From the NCBI GenBank assembly GCA_015067005.1, contig SVNH01000001.1, forward strand, positions 306,784-349,332: a stretch of 42,549 nucleotides of DNA, read 5' to 3'. A program made the translations under genes and the position numbers. The notes beneath the pieces were generated by a model. That model did no database searches. It was not told the origin of the DNA and was given only the letters and a program-made list of their open reading frames with translations. Shown piece after piece: positions 7,226 through 15,614 of the stretch; position 1 is the stretch's first letter, and every line of letters begins with the position of its first letter. The DNA is from Ruminococcus flavefaciens (lineage in GTDB: Bacteria; Bacillota; Clostridia; Oscillospirales; Ruminococcaceae).

Positions 7226-9883
7226 ATGGATATAACACTCGTAACGACTTCTTTCAACGATGAAGTTCACGGTACTGATAATGATAAAAAAACAGGCTGC
7301 GGAATTAATCTGATGAAGCCTGAAAACGTCATAAAGTACCGCCGCGGAAATTATATGACTGACCTTAAAGAGATCACCTGCGAAAAATGTAAAGCTGTAC
7401 TCGCTAAGAAGATCATAAAGTCAGATAAAAAGGAAATGGATAGGCTCATTAAAGAGGAAAGGCTCAGAGCCAAGAAAGGTTTTGTTGACGAAGGTATAGT
7501 TCCTCTCGGAAATACTACCGCAAAGATCACAAAGGATCCAAGAGAAGAAGAAAAGAAAATTGCAGCAGCTAAGGCTGCCGCTGCTGAAAGAAAAGCAGCA
7601 CTCCAGGCTGCTGAGGAAGAAGAAAGAGCCCGTGAAGAGGCTACAAGAGCAAGAAGAGAAGCCGAAGAAGCTGAGAGAGCTGCCCGTGAAGCTGCTGAGG
7701 AGGAAGCAAGAGCTGCCGCTCAGAGAAGTATTCCGGGAACCGGCGTTGCTATGGACGATAGTCTTGCTCAGTTCGCAATAAATGTTCCTGAAAAGGAAGA
7801 AGAGCCTCAGGATACAAACAGTGATGATGATTTCCTCGCACAGTTTGCTGTTGAGAAGCCAAAGGAAGAGGAAAAACCTCAGATCCAGGACGATTTCCTT
7901 GCACAGTTCGCAGTTCCTACACCTGAGCAGCCTGAACCGGTTCAGGAAGCACCTAAGGAAGAATATGTCCAGCCGGTAAGCAGCAGCGAAGAAAATATCA
8001 TAAACGTAAACAGCGAGGAAGACATTATGAAGATGTTCTCGCTGGATGGTCAGGTAAATAATTTCAGCAATGCAGTAGCAAGCGCTGTAAACAATACTCA
8101 GCCCGAGGTTACGGCTTACGAGAGCGAGCCTGATATTATTGATGTTGAGGCTGATGAACTCACCAAGTCAGAAGCAGCTGCACCTCAGATACCTGATCCG
8201 GAACCAGAGGTAGATCTTTCAACCGTTTCAGAATGGGATATGGTTGCAAATCAGATATTCGGATACGCTAATTCACAGCAGGAGGCTGAAGCTCCTGAAA
8301 CAGAGCAGACGGAAATGGATGAACTTCCAACGCTCGAAGAAACTGAGATCAATGCTCCGGCTCAAGCAGAAGTTTCTGCACCGGTTATTGACGATATACC
8401 AGTACCGCAGCCGCAGGTGACTCCGGCGTTCGAGGAAATTCCCGCTCCTCAGCCACAGCCACAGGCAACACCGATGTTTGGCGGAATCCCGGCACCGCAG
8501 CCTCAGCCGCAGGCAGCACCGGTATTCGACGAGATCCCTGTACCGCAGCCTCAGCCGCAGACAGCACCGATGTTTGGTGGAATCCCGACACCACAGCCTC
8601 AGCCGCAGGCAGCACCGGTATTTGACGAGATCCCGGTACCGCAGCCAGCTAAACCGCAGGCAGCGCCGGTATTTGACGAGATTCCGGTACCGCAGCCAGC
8701 TAAACCACAGGCAGCACCGGTATTCGATGAGATCCCTGTACCGCAGCCAGCTAAACCGCAGGCAGCACCGGTATTCGATGAGATCCCTGTACCGCAGCCA
8801 GCTAAACCACAGGCAGCACCGGTATTCGATGAGATTCCGGTACCGCAGCCAGCTAAACCACAGGCAGCACCGGTATTCGATGAGATCCCGGTACCGCAGC
8901 CAGCTAAACCGCAGGCAGCGCCGGTATTTGACGAGATCCCGGTACCGCAGCCAGTTAAGCCGCAGGCAGCGCCGGTTATCGAAGATATTCCTATGCCAGC
9001 ATTGAATGATATGCCAACCGAAAACAATATTGAGGAAAATGGGGAAGATGATATGAATAAGTATAGATACAGCACACCTGTATTTGCTGATGAGATCAGA
9101 AATACTCAGCCAGCACCAGCACCAGCACCCGTACAGCCTGCTAAAAACGACAAGAAGGCTGCACCTGAACAGCCACAGATAATCAGCGTGCCTCAGTTTG
9201 CCGGTTATGATGCAAACGGACAGCCGGTTTATACATATGTTCAGATGCAGATGGCAGGAGTAGACGCTAACGGTCAGCCGATATTTGCTCCTCTTCCGGG
9301 ACAGAGTATCATTCCACCGGTGAATGCACCTCAGCCGCAGGCAGCTCCTAAGAAGAGTGCCGCAGCAGCTAAGGCACCTGCTGCCGCTGCTCCACAGCAG
9401 CCGGCTCCGGCACCGTCAGTTGCACAGAAGAAGGCTGCTAAAGCTGCTGCCGCTGCTGCTCAGAACGGAACACCTTCTGCAAACATCTCGAAGATAGCTG
9501 TAAATCCACACAGCAAGTCTACATCACAGTCATTCATCAATGCTATTGCAAATTCCAAGAACTACGCTGAAAAGAGCCTTATCGAGACTCAGGGACTTAA
9601 AGCTAATGCTCCTCTCCTTACCTCTATCGAGGATGTTCTTTCACAGATGGGCGATGATTCACTTAAGAAGAAAAATGCCGCAGCAGCTGCTGCTCAGAAG
9701 AATGTTCCTGTATACGAAGAATACAAGGGCGCTTCAAAGTCTTCATCAAGATCATCTGCACCTAAGAAGACTGCATACGATGACGATATTCGCTTCATGA
9801 CAAAGGCTGAACTCAAGGCTAAGAAGAAGCAGGATAAGATCGATGCTAAATTCAAGAAGGATATGGCTAAGAGAGGTCTCTGA
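7226..9883 (+). CDS. Large cytosolic repeat protein with LAQFA motifs and Pro-rich repeats, function unknown
   Basis: 885 residues with no signal peptide or membrane segment. Layout: an N-terminal domain (1-75) with His15, Cys25 and CEKC at 52-55, a possible zinc site; a charged Ala/Glu/Arg coiled coil (about 100-168); three copies of a short motif, DDSLAQFAI (177-185) and DDFLAQFAV (201-209 and 222-230), spaced by acidic linkers; a Pro/Gln-rich tandem repeat region (about 385-590) with consensus PVFDEIPVPQPAKPQAA; two VDANGQP-type segments; Ala/Pro linkers; and a conserved-looking tail with a Lys-rich end. The ATG follows AGGAG by six bases. The TPR-type gene at 9971 follows. The layout suggests a scaffold with interaction motifs; this is inference only. 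Confidence 0.85.
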   Translation: MDITLVTTSFNDEVHGTDNDKKTGCGINLMKPENVIKYRRGNYMTDLKEITCEKCKAVLAKKIIKSDKKEMDRLIKEERLRAKKGFVDEGIVPLGNTTAKITKDPREEEKKIAAAKAAAAERKAALQAAEEEERAREEATRARREAEEAERAAREAAEEEARAAAQRSIPGTGVAMDDSLAQFAINVPEKEEEPQDTNSDDDFLAQFAVEKPKEEEKPQIQDDFLAQFAVPTPEQPEPVQEAPKEEYVQPVSSSEENIINVNSEEDIMKMFSLDGQVNNFSNAVASAVNNTQPEVTAYESEPDIIDVEADELTKSEAAAPQIPDPEPEVDLSTVSEWDMVANQIFGYANSQQEAEAPETEQTEMDELPTLEETEINAPAQAEVSAPVIDDIPVPQPQVTPAFEEIPAPQPQPQATPMFGGIPAPQPQPQAAPVFDEIPVPQPQPQTAPMFGGIPTPQPQPQAAPVFDEIPVPQPAKPQAAPVFDEIPVPQPAKPQAAPVFDEIPVPQPAKPQAAPVFDEIPVPQPAKPQAAPVFDEIPVPQPAKPQAAPVFDEIPVPQPAKPQAAPVFDEIPVPQPVKPQAAPVIEDIPMPALNDMPTENNIEENGEDDMNKYRYSTPVFADEIRNTQPAPAPAPVQPAKNDKKAAPEQPQIISVPQFAGYDANGQPVYTYVQMQMAGVDANGQPIFAPLPGQSIIPPVNAPQPQAAPKKSAAAAKAPAAAAPQQPAPAPSVAQKKAAKAAAAAAQNGTPSANISKIAVNPHSKSTSQSFINAIANSKNYAEKSLIETQGLKANAPLLTSIEDVLSQMGDDSLKKKNAAAAAAQKNVPVYEEYKGASKSSSRSSAPKKTAYDDDIRFMTKAELKAKKKQDKIDAKFKKDMAKRGL
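8609..8965 (+). repeat. Seven in-frame 51-bp tandem repeats
   Basis: Seven contiguous 51-base units encode AAPVFDEIPVPQPAKPQ; the last has V for A. Single-base differences such as GATCCC/GATCCT/GATTCC and CCG/CCA are shuffled between units, as expected for recent slippage or recombination. Degenerate 45- to 51-base relatives extend the array left to about 8378 and right to about 9000, about 12 units in all. The frame is kept throughout. Confidence 0.93.
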
Positions 9884-9897
9884 TCCTATATAAAATC

Positions 9898-9934
9898 AAG
9901 CGGAGCAATACCGGTTTCCGGCGGAGCTCCGCTT
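9898..9934 (+). promoter_or_regulatory. Nested hairpin between the repeat protein and TPR genes
   Basis: AAGCGGAGC (9898-9906) pairs with GCTCCGCTT (9926-9934), enclosing CCGG-TTT-CCGG (9911-9914 with 9918-9921). No T-run follows, so it is more likely an intercistronic stability or processing structure than a terminator. Confidence 0.5.
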
Positions 9935-9970
9935 ATCAGTATATTATAAAAAACGAAACGAGGAATACCC

Positions 9971-11074
9971 ATGGCATCATACAACGAAATAATCGAAGAA
10001 CTGAGAGGAAAGCTTGGTGATTCACCGGAAGAAAATGAGAAGATACTCCGCGAAGAAGCTGAAAAATTTGCTAAGGCAGGCAATAAGGAAGGCTTTGATG
10101 CCGCTGAGAGTCTTATTATGGAAAATATTCCGGAAGAAAGACGAAATGAGATCATACGTATCACTCATGTGGATGGCGTTCGTCTTGATAAAATGTACGC
10201 TCAGGTAGTTGAACTCATGAAGAATAAGGAGTATGTTGAAGCTAAAAAGGTAGCTGAGCGCCTTTACAAGAAGATCGTGGTAGAATTCAAAGAGGGTGAG
10301 AATAATAAGTTCGTATCACTGAGAAATCCCTTTGAAGAGAATTTTTATCAGATAATATTCAAGCCGGAAAAGGAACTCATCCGTGCGCCTTTCGATTTTT
10401 CTGAGTATATCACAGCTTATGCTTACATAATGATCGAGACAGGCTCTCCGCTGGATGCTATCCCGATACTTGAAAAGGCGATAGAGTTCAATCCTGTTGA
10501 CTGCGGACCAAAGTTTGAACTTGCTGAGGTCTATAAGCTTCTTAAGAACCGCCGTCAGGTCGAGATTATTACCCGTGAGACACTGAGAGTTGCTTCATCA
10601 CCGGTCGCACTTGCCCGCTGCTATGCTAATATGGGCTATTCTCTTACGGATGCAGGCGAATTCGAGGATGCTGCTGCTTTCTATACAGCCAGCGTTATGT
10701 TTGAGCCTAATCCTGCCATACCTTACGAAATGCAGCTTCTTGCTGACAGAAAGGGCTCCCCGATAGTACGCCCGACGCGCGACAGGATCGTTGAGGTGCT
10801 TGAAAAGTATGATATGCGTTTCGGTCCGAATCCTGAGATAGTGCAGATAGCTTCTCAGCTTGCGGCTTATTACCTGAATGAAAAGGATATTCCGAATGCA
10901 CTCAAGGCTATGAAGCTTACCTATAACCTTACTCTTGATGAGAATATCAAGAAGCTTATTCTGAAATATGATCCGAATGCAGTTCAGTATTCTTCAAGAG
11001 AGCTTGAGGCTCAGAAAAAGGCTGCTGAAGGCAGAAATATAACTCAGACTGTAAACGAAAATCCGGAAGAATAA
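9971..11074 (+). CDS. Tetratricopeptide-repeat-like protein, function unknown
   Basis: 367 residues, no signal peptide. The middle and C-terminal parts contain helical repeats typical of TPR proteins: GSPLDAIPILEKAIEFNPVD near 158-177, ARCYANMGYSLTDAGEFEDA near 214-233, and KDIPNALKAMKLTYNLT near 305-321. The N-terminal 100 residues are charged and helical. The ribosome site is ACGAGG seven bases before the ATG. It follows the LAQFA repeat protein with only a hairpin between, which makes a functional pair plausible, since TPR domains often bind short linear motifs. A strong hairpin follows the stop. Confidence 0.8.
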   Translation: MASYNEIIEELRGKLGDSPEENEKILREEAEKFAKAGNKEGFDAAESLIMENIPEERRNEIIRITHVDGVRLDKMYAQVVELMKNKEYVEAKKVAERLYKKIVVEFKEGENNKFVSLRNPFEENFYQIIFKPEKELIRAPFDFSEYITAYAYIMIETGSPLDAIPILEKAIEFNPVDCGPKFELAEVYKLLKNRRQVEIITRETLRVASSPVALARCYANMGYSLTDAGEFEDAAAFYTASVMFEPNPAIPYEMQLLADRKGSPIVRPTRDRIVEVLEKYDMRFGPNPEIVQIASQLAAYYLNEKDIPNALKAMKLTYNLTLDENIKKLILKYDPNAVQYSSRELEAQKKAAEGRNITQTVNENPEE

Positions 11075-11090
11075 TAAAACAGCATAATTA

Positions 11091-11119
11091 AGGGGGCGAT
11101 GATTATTTCATCGCCCCCT
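11091..11119. terminator. Hairpin between convergent TPR and nadC genes
   Basis: Perfect 12-base stem AGGGGGCGATGA / TCATCGCCCCCT (11091-11102 with 11108-11119), five-base loop. T-runs are short on both sides (CTGTTT on plus, TAATTA on minus), but the position between two converging stops supports bidirectional termination. Confidence 0.75.
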
Positions 11120-11149
11120 CTGTTTATGTCATAGGTGAGTAATACAGTG

Positions 11150-11989
11150 TTACTTTCTTATCTTCATTGAAATATCGAAGCATTTAACGGAATGAGTGAG
11201 AGCGCCGAGTGAGATTATATTAACACCTGTTTCGGCAACTGCTCTGATATTTTCAGCGGTAATATTGCCGGAAGCTTCGAGAAGAGCTCTTCCGTCGGTT
11301 ATCTCAACTGCCTCAGCCATTTCGTCGCAGTTCATATTGTCGAGCATGATTATCTCGACTTTGCTGTCGAGTGCCTCTTCGAGTTCAGCGAGCGTTCTTA
11401 CCTCGACCTCGATTTTTACGGTATGACCGATCTTCTCGCGGAGTGCAGCTACTGCCGCGGTGATACCGCCGTAAGCATCAATGTGGTTATCCTTGAGCAT
11501 AGCGGCATCGGAGAGGTTATAGCGGTGATTCTTTCCTCCGCCGACTGTTACTGCATATTTTTGAAGCGCACGAAGTCCGGGGAGAGTTTTCCTTGTATCG
11601 GTAACAGAAGCATTTGTGCCCTTGACAAGTTCAACGCACTTATTGGTAGCAGTAGCGATTCCGGACATATGCTGAAGAATATTCAGTGCAGTACGTTCGC
11701 CCTTGAGCAGAGTAAGGGTGCTTCCTTCGAGTTCAGCTATAATATCTCCTTTGTTTACTTTAGTACCGTCATTGAGGAGGATGTTGAAGTCAACATTACC
11801 GCCTGCGAGCTCAAATACTCTTTTTGCGATTTCAATGCCGCATACGATACCTGTATCCTTAGCGACATAATATGCGGAACTTTTGTGATCTTCGGGGATG
11901 AGATTATCAGCAGCCGCGTCGATGTAGTTAATATCCTCCATAAGGGCTGTTGTGATTATATTATCAACATAGCATTGCAGAAGTTTCAT
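11150..11989 (-). CDS. nadC: Nicotinate-nucleotide pyrophosphorylase (quinolinate phosphoribosyltransferase)
   Basis: Converts quinolinate and PRPP to nicotinate mononucleotide with loss of CO2. 279 residues, the usual length. The family core is clear: TALNILQHMSGIAT, DTRKTLPGLRALQKYAV, GGGKNHRYNLSDAAMLKDNH and the C-terminal LEASGNI and ISLGALTHS. The AAAGGA ribosome site precedes the ATG. It lies 16 bases after nadB and is read with it. Confidence 0.96.
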   Translation of the reverse strand: MKLLQCYVDNIITTALMEDINYIDAAADNLIPEDHKSSAYYVAKDTGIVCGIEIAKRVFELAGGNVDFNILLNDGTKVNKGDIIAELEGSTLTLLKGERTALNILQHMSGIATATNKCVELVKGTNASVTDTRKTLPGLRALQKYAVTVGGGKNHRYNLSDAAMLKDNHIDAYGGITAAVAALREKIGHTVKIEVEVRTLAELEEALDSKVEIIMLDNMNCDEMAEAVEITDGRALLEASGNITAENIRAVAETGVNIISLGALTHSVKCFDISMKIRK

Positions 11990-12005
11990 AGTCAGCGTCC
12001 TTTCG

Positions 12006-13463
12006 TTATTCAGTTACTTCACTGAGGATTATCGAGGCTACTGTTACAATTGATTTTGCGAGAACGTAATCGGCATCAACGTAGTATCCGCCGTTGAGGA
12101 GGTCCTTACGCATTTCCTCTACACGCTTCAAGCCTTCCGCAGCAGCAGCCTTATCCGGTATAACGAAATAGCTGTTCTGCATTATTTTTCTTGTTTCGGT
12201 GCGTATGCCCTTAGGGATAGGACTGCTTCCGATATGCGGATCGAACTCTGCTTCCTCGAAGTTTTCGGGTACCTTATCAAGCTTTGAAGCGATATGTCTT
12301 GCTGCATGACGTGAAAATACGAGTGCTTCGAGCAGGGAATTGCTTGCGAGACGGTTGCTTCCGTGAACGCCTGTATGCGAGCATTCGCCGCAGGCATAGA
12401 GGTTGGGCAGGCTTGTCTCAGAGTTGTTATCAACGTCGATACCGCCCATGAGATAGTGCTGGCAGGGGTAGATCGGAACGGGTTCTTTGGTGAGGTCATA
12501 GCCCTGTTCGAGAAGGTTCTTATAGATCATCGGGAAGCGCTTTTTGAGGAAATCGCTGTCCTTATAGCTTATGTCAAGGAAGAACTCAGTGGAGTTCTGC
12601 TTTTTAGATTCGAGGACGATAGCGTGTGAAACGACGTCTCTCGGTGCGAGTTCGAGACGCTCATCGTAATTCTGCATGAAGCGTTCTTTTTTGCAGTTGA
12701 GAAGGTAAGCACCTTCGCCGCGGACAGCTTCGGAAATGAGGAAGCACTCGCGTGTTGCACGGTTATTGAAAGCAGTCGGGTGGAACTGAACATAGCTGAG
12801 ATTCTTGATCTTAGCGCCCATTTCATAGGCAAATGTGATACCGTCTCCGGTAGCGATAGCGGAATTTGTAGTGAACTGGTAAACACGGCCGATACCGCCT
12901 GTTGCAAGAATCATGAAGTGACAGTTGCAGGTCTGATAGGAGCCGTCTTCGTTTCTGAGGAAAGCAGAATAGCCTGTTGATGTCTGCTTAACGCCGCACA
13001 TGAGGGTATTTTCCTTGATCTCGACATTTTTGAGAGTCTGAACATAGGCGAGGAGCTTTGAAGCGATCTCTTTTCCAGTTGAGTCAGCGTGGTGGAAAAT
13101 ACGGTGGTGGCTGTGACCGCCTTCGAGGGTGCGGTGATAGGAGCCGTCAGCGTTCTTATCGAAATCGACGCCGATATTGATAATATGTTCAATATCCTCG
13201 GCAGCTTCGCTTACGAGGGTATGAACGGCATCGACGTTATTTTTAAAGCTTCCTGCTATGAGAGTATCGTTCTGGTGGTACTGGATGTTATCAGACGGAG
13301 AATTATAAACTCCGGCGATACCGCCCTGAGCGAGCGAGGAGTTGCACAGAGCGAGGTCCCTTTTGCAGAGAATGAGGATATTAAGGTCGGATGGCAGGTT
13401 GATAGCTGCGTAAAGACCGGCAGCACCGCAGCCTGCAATTATGACATCGTAGTTATTAGACAT
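12006..13463 (-). CDS. nadB: L-aspartate oxidase
   Basis: FAD enzyme that oxidises L-aspartate to iminoaspartate for quinolinate synthesis. 485 residues. The N-terminal dinucleotide fold is DVIIAGCGAAGLYAA, the HHADSTG and YVQFHPTAF blocks lie in the flavin domain, and HLMGGIDVD-type (here HYLMGGIDVD), THGSNRLASNSLLEALVFSRHAA-type segments (here VHGSNRLASNSL) mark the fumarate reductase/succinate dehydrogenase flavoprotein family. The frame is open further upstream to a TTG, but AAAGGA ten bases before the ATG at 13463 and the normal N-terminus favour this start. nadC follows; nadA (quinolinate synthase) is not in the window. Confidence 0.95.
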   Translation of the reverse strand: MSNNYDVIIAGCGAAGLYAAINLPSDLNILILCKRDLALCNSSLAQGGIAGVYNSPSDNIQYHQNDTLIAGSFKNNVDAVHTLVSEAAEDIEHIINIGVDFDKNADGSYHRTLEGGHSHHRIFHHADSTGKEIASKLLAYVQTLKNVEIKENTLMCGVKQTSTGYSAFLRNEDGSYQTCNCHFMILATGGIGRVYQFTTNSAIATGDGITFAYEMGAKIKNLSYVQFHPTAFNNRATRECFLISEAVRGEGAYLLNCKKERFMQNYDERLELAPRDVVSHAIVLESKKQNSTEFFLDISYKDSDFLKKRFPMIYKNLLEQGYDLTKEPVPIYPCQHYLMGGIDVDNNSETSLPNLYACGECSHTGVHGSNRLASNSLLEALVFSRHAARHIASKLDKVPENFEEAEFDPHIGSSPIPKGIRTETRKIMQNSYFVIPDKAAAAEGLKRVEEMRKDLLNGGYYVDADYVLAKSIVTVASIILSEVTE

Positions 13464-13498
13464 ACAACACACGTCCTTTGCGGATATAGTATACAATT

Positions 13499-13527
13499 AT
13501 TATACCATATTTTTTTTGATTTGTCAC
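13499..13527 (-). promoter_or_regulatory. Promoter of nadBC
   Basis: On the minus strand GTGACA (13522-13527) and TATAAT (13499-13504) are separated by 17 bases, about 35 bases upstream of nadB. A GTATAC palindrome lies just downstream of the -10, but no NiaR or NrtR operator is recognised. Confidence 0.75.
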
Positions 13528-13599
13528 TACCATAACGCAAAACTTTTTAAAATAATGCAGGCGGGAATATGGTTAAAACAAAAATAAAATAAAATGCTA

Positions 13600-13628
13600 T
13601 TGACTTTGCAGAAAATATGTTCTATAAT
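13600..13628 (+). promoter_or_regulatory. Promoter of the sigma-4/decarboxylase/holB run
   Basis: TTGACT (13600-13605), 17 bases, TATAAT (13623-13628), followed by an 80-base leader to the first small gene. It is divergent from the nadBC promoter. Confidence 0.8.
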
Positions 13629-13714
13629 AATAATCACAAGGAATAGAACGTTAGTTCGATAGCTGCCTGACACATTTTTTCTCCCTATTTGACGTAAAAA
13701 AGGAGGTTTTGAAA

Positions 13715-13948
13715 TTGAATCGCATGATAGCTGAATATATTGCCAGTCTTGAGCTTATTAAGAAAAGGAGCAAAGAACTGTGTGCATTAAGGAGAGGTCT
13801 TATCGAAAAGGGGCTTGAATACAAGGTACAGGAGCTTGATCTCGAAAGACGCATCAATATGCTGAGTACGGAGTGTATTCAGACTAAGGAGGTAATATCA
13901 TATCTGACATCATATGCAAGGAGGATCGAGCAGCGTGTCAAGACGTAA
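13715..13948 (+). CDS. Small coiled-coil protein with TTG start, function unknown
   Basis: 77 residues, almost entirely charged helix with heptad-like spacing (about 5-65), no cysteine cluster or membrane segment. Start choice: AGGAGG lies at 13701-13706. A TTG at 13709 would be only two bases away and an ATG at 13724 is 17 away, but the TTG at 13715 is eight bases away, the normal distance. The end overlaps the next gene by 14 bases, implying translational coupling. I infer a partner or antagonist of the sigma-like protein that follows; no family is recognised. Confidence 0.65.
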   Translation: MNRMIAEYIASLELIKKRSKELCALRRGLIEKGLEYKVQELDLERRINMLSTECIQTKEVISYLTSYARRIEQRVKT

Positions 13949-14231
13949 AAGCTATTCCGATACCTTCACAGGCACAGCAGATGAGGGTATAAGAGCCATT
14001 ATCGAGCAGAAATCAGACGATGATGGCAGAAGCAGGCTAAAAAATATACTGTTAAAAGTTATTAATAATGAACTTACTCCGAGACAAAAACAGATAATTG
14101 TGCTATACTATTTTCAGAAGAAGGACATCGTTGCTATCAGCCGTGAACTTGATGTTACTCCGCAGGCAGTATCTGCGGCAATGTCGCGGGCGCGTCTGAG
14201 GATGTTCAGGATACTGCAATACTATATCTGA
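13935..14231 (+). CDS. Stand-alone sigma-70 region 4-like DNA-binding protein
   Basis: 98 residues from a GTG. The C-terminal half (about 45-95) reads as sigma region 4: LTPRQKQIIVLYYFQKKDIV, then AISRELDVTPQAVSAAMSRA as the helix-turn-helix, then a basic helix RLRMF. Regions 2 and 3 are missing, so it cannot melt promoters alone; proteins of this kind act as -35-binding partial factors or adaptors. Start choice: AAGGAGG at 13918-13924 is ten bases before the GTG and lies inside the previous coding sequence. The in-frame ATG at 13914 precedes that site and is rejected. The decarboxylase-like gene follows by nine bases. Confidence 0.75.
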   Translation: MSRRKSYSDTFTGTADEGIRAIIEQKSDDDGRSRLKNILLKVINNELTPRQKQIIVLYYFQKKDIVAISRELDVTPQAVSAAMSRARLRMFRILQYYI

Positions 14232-14240
14232 GGTAAATAA

Positions 14241-15563
14241 ATGGATACGCCGATAATAGATTTTCTTGAAAATTATAATGCTTCCGGAACACTGAGATGT
14301 CATATGCCAGCGCATAAGGGAAAGGTCGTTTTTGGATTTGACCTTTCTGACGACATTACCGAAATATCCGGTGCGGACAGCCTCTTTGAAGCAGAGGGCA
14401 TCATCGCTCAGAGTGAACGGAATATGTCTTCACTTTATGGTACAGCTGCTACTGTGTATTCCGCCGGCGGCTCAACTCTTTGCATACAGGCTATGCTTGC
14501 AATTATGAAACGTGAGGGCAGACGGGTATTCGCCGCGAGGAACGCTCACAGAGCGTTCCTTAACGCCGCCGCACTCCTTGACCTTGAAGTTGATTGGTTA
14601 ATGCCGGAATACAGCAGCAGTCTGCTTTCCGGAGAGGTAAGTGCGGCGGCAGCAGCAGCCGCATTGAGCGGCTGCCGCGGCGAAAAGTGCTGCATATATC
14701 TCACGTCTCCGGACTATACCGGAAAAACTGCTGATATAGCGGCGATAGCGGAAGTATGCCGCGAATATGATGCAAGGCTCATTGTAGATAACGCGCATGG
14801 AGCACATCTGGCTTATATGCCGGAAAATATGCATCCGACAGCACTTGGAGCGGATATGTGCTGCGATTCTGCACACAAAATGCTTCCTGCACTGACGGGA
14901 GCTGCTATGCTTCATACCGCACGTGAAGAATACGTTCCGATGCTAAAACCTGCTATGGGGCTTTTCGGTTCTACAAGTCCTTCGTATCTCATAATGGCTT
15001 CGCTTGACTATTGTAATAAGTACATAAGCGAGCGAATACGCGGGGATATTGCTGCCGGTATTGAACAGATAAGTCTGCTGCGAAGCCGTTTTTCGGGCAG
15101 ACTTCTCTTCACTGACGGTGATCCGTTCCATATTACGGTACGTGCTTCTGAAAGCGGTATAAGCGGAATTCGCCTTGCTGAACTCATTCGTGAAAATGGC
15201 TGCGAGTGCGAATATTCAGACAGCGATCTTGCAGTACTGCTGATGTCTCCTGTGAACACCGCCGCTGACTATTCGCAGCTAAGTGATGCACTTGAGAAGT
15301 CGCTCAGAGGAGTTGAACTTATCCCGCGTGAGGCTGAACCTTTTCCACTGCCGCTCCCTGAGAGCGCTATGTCGGTGCGTGAGGCTGTATTTGCACAAAG
15401 CGAGACTATATCTGTTGATGAAGCGGTCGGACGCATATGCGGTGCCGTTGAGGTACCTTGTCCGCCTGCGATACCAATAGCAGTAAGCGGCGAGGTGATA
15501 AGCCGTGAATGTGTGAATATTTTCAAAAGGTATGGTATTTCTGAAGTAAATGTGGTAAAATGA
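14241..15563 (+). CDS. Orn/Lys/Arg decarboxylase-family PLP protein (YaaO-type)
   Basis: 440 residues of the fold-type I, PLP-dependent basic amino acid decarboxylase family. CHMPAHKGK at 20-28 is the family's N-terminal signature. YSAGGSTL binds cofactor phosphate, VDNAHGAH (Asp183, His186) contacts the pyridine ring and CCDSAHK gives the Schiff-base Lys213. It is close in length to Bacillus YaaO, which lies in the same neighbourhood (yaaO, tmk, yaaQ, holB, yaaT). Here tmk and yaaQ are absent and holB follows directly by 51 bases. The substrate (Lys, Arg or Orn) cannot be read from the sequence. Confidence 0.88.
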   Translation: MDTPIIDFLENYNASGTLRCHMPAHKGKVVFGFDLSDDITEISGADSLFEAEGIIAQSERNMSSLYGTAATVYSAGGSTLCIQAMLAIMKREGRRVFAARNAHRAFLNAAALLDLEVDWLMPEYSSSLLSGEVSAAAAAAALSGCRGEKCCIYLTSPDYTGKTADIAAIAEVCREYDARLIVDNAHGAHLAYMPENMHPTALGADMCCDSAHKMLPALTGAAMLHTAREEYVPMLKPAMGLFGSTSPSYLIMASLDYCNKYISERIRGDIAAGIEQISLLRSRFSGRLLFTDGDPFHITVRASESGISGIRLAELIRENGCECEYSDSDLAVLLMSPVNTAADYSQLSDALEKSLRGVELIPREAEPFPLPLPESAMSVREAVFAQSETISVDEAVGRICGAVEVPCPPAIPIAVSGEVISRECVNIFKRYGISEVNVVK

Positions 15564-15614
15564 TTATATGTTGTTCTCGCAGAGGACATATTCTTTGCAG
15601 AAAGATAAATTGTT

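Noticed and set aside
8385..9075. Long minus-strand and alternate-frame reading frames across the repeat region
   Set aside because: They are by-products of the 51-bp periodicity opposite the 885-residue gene; no ribosome sites and low-complexity products.
11423..12025. 200-codon plus-strand frame opposite nadC
   Set aside because: Shadow of the nadC coding strand; no family signature.
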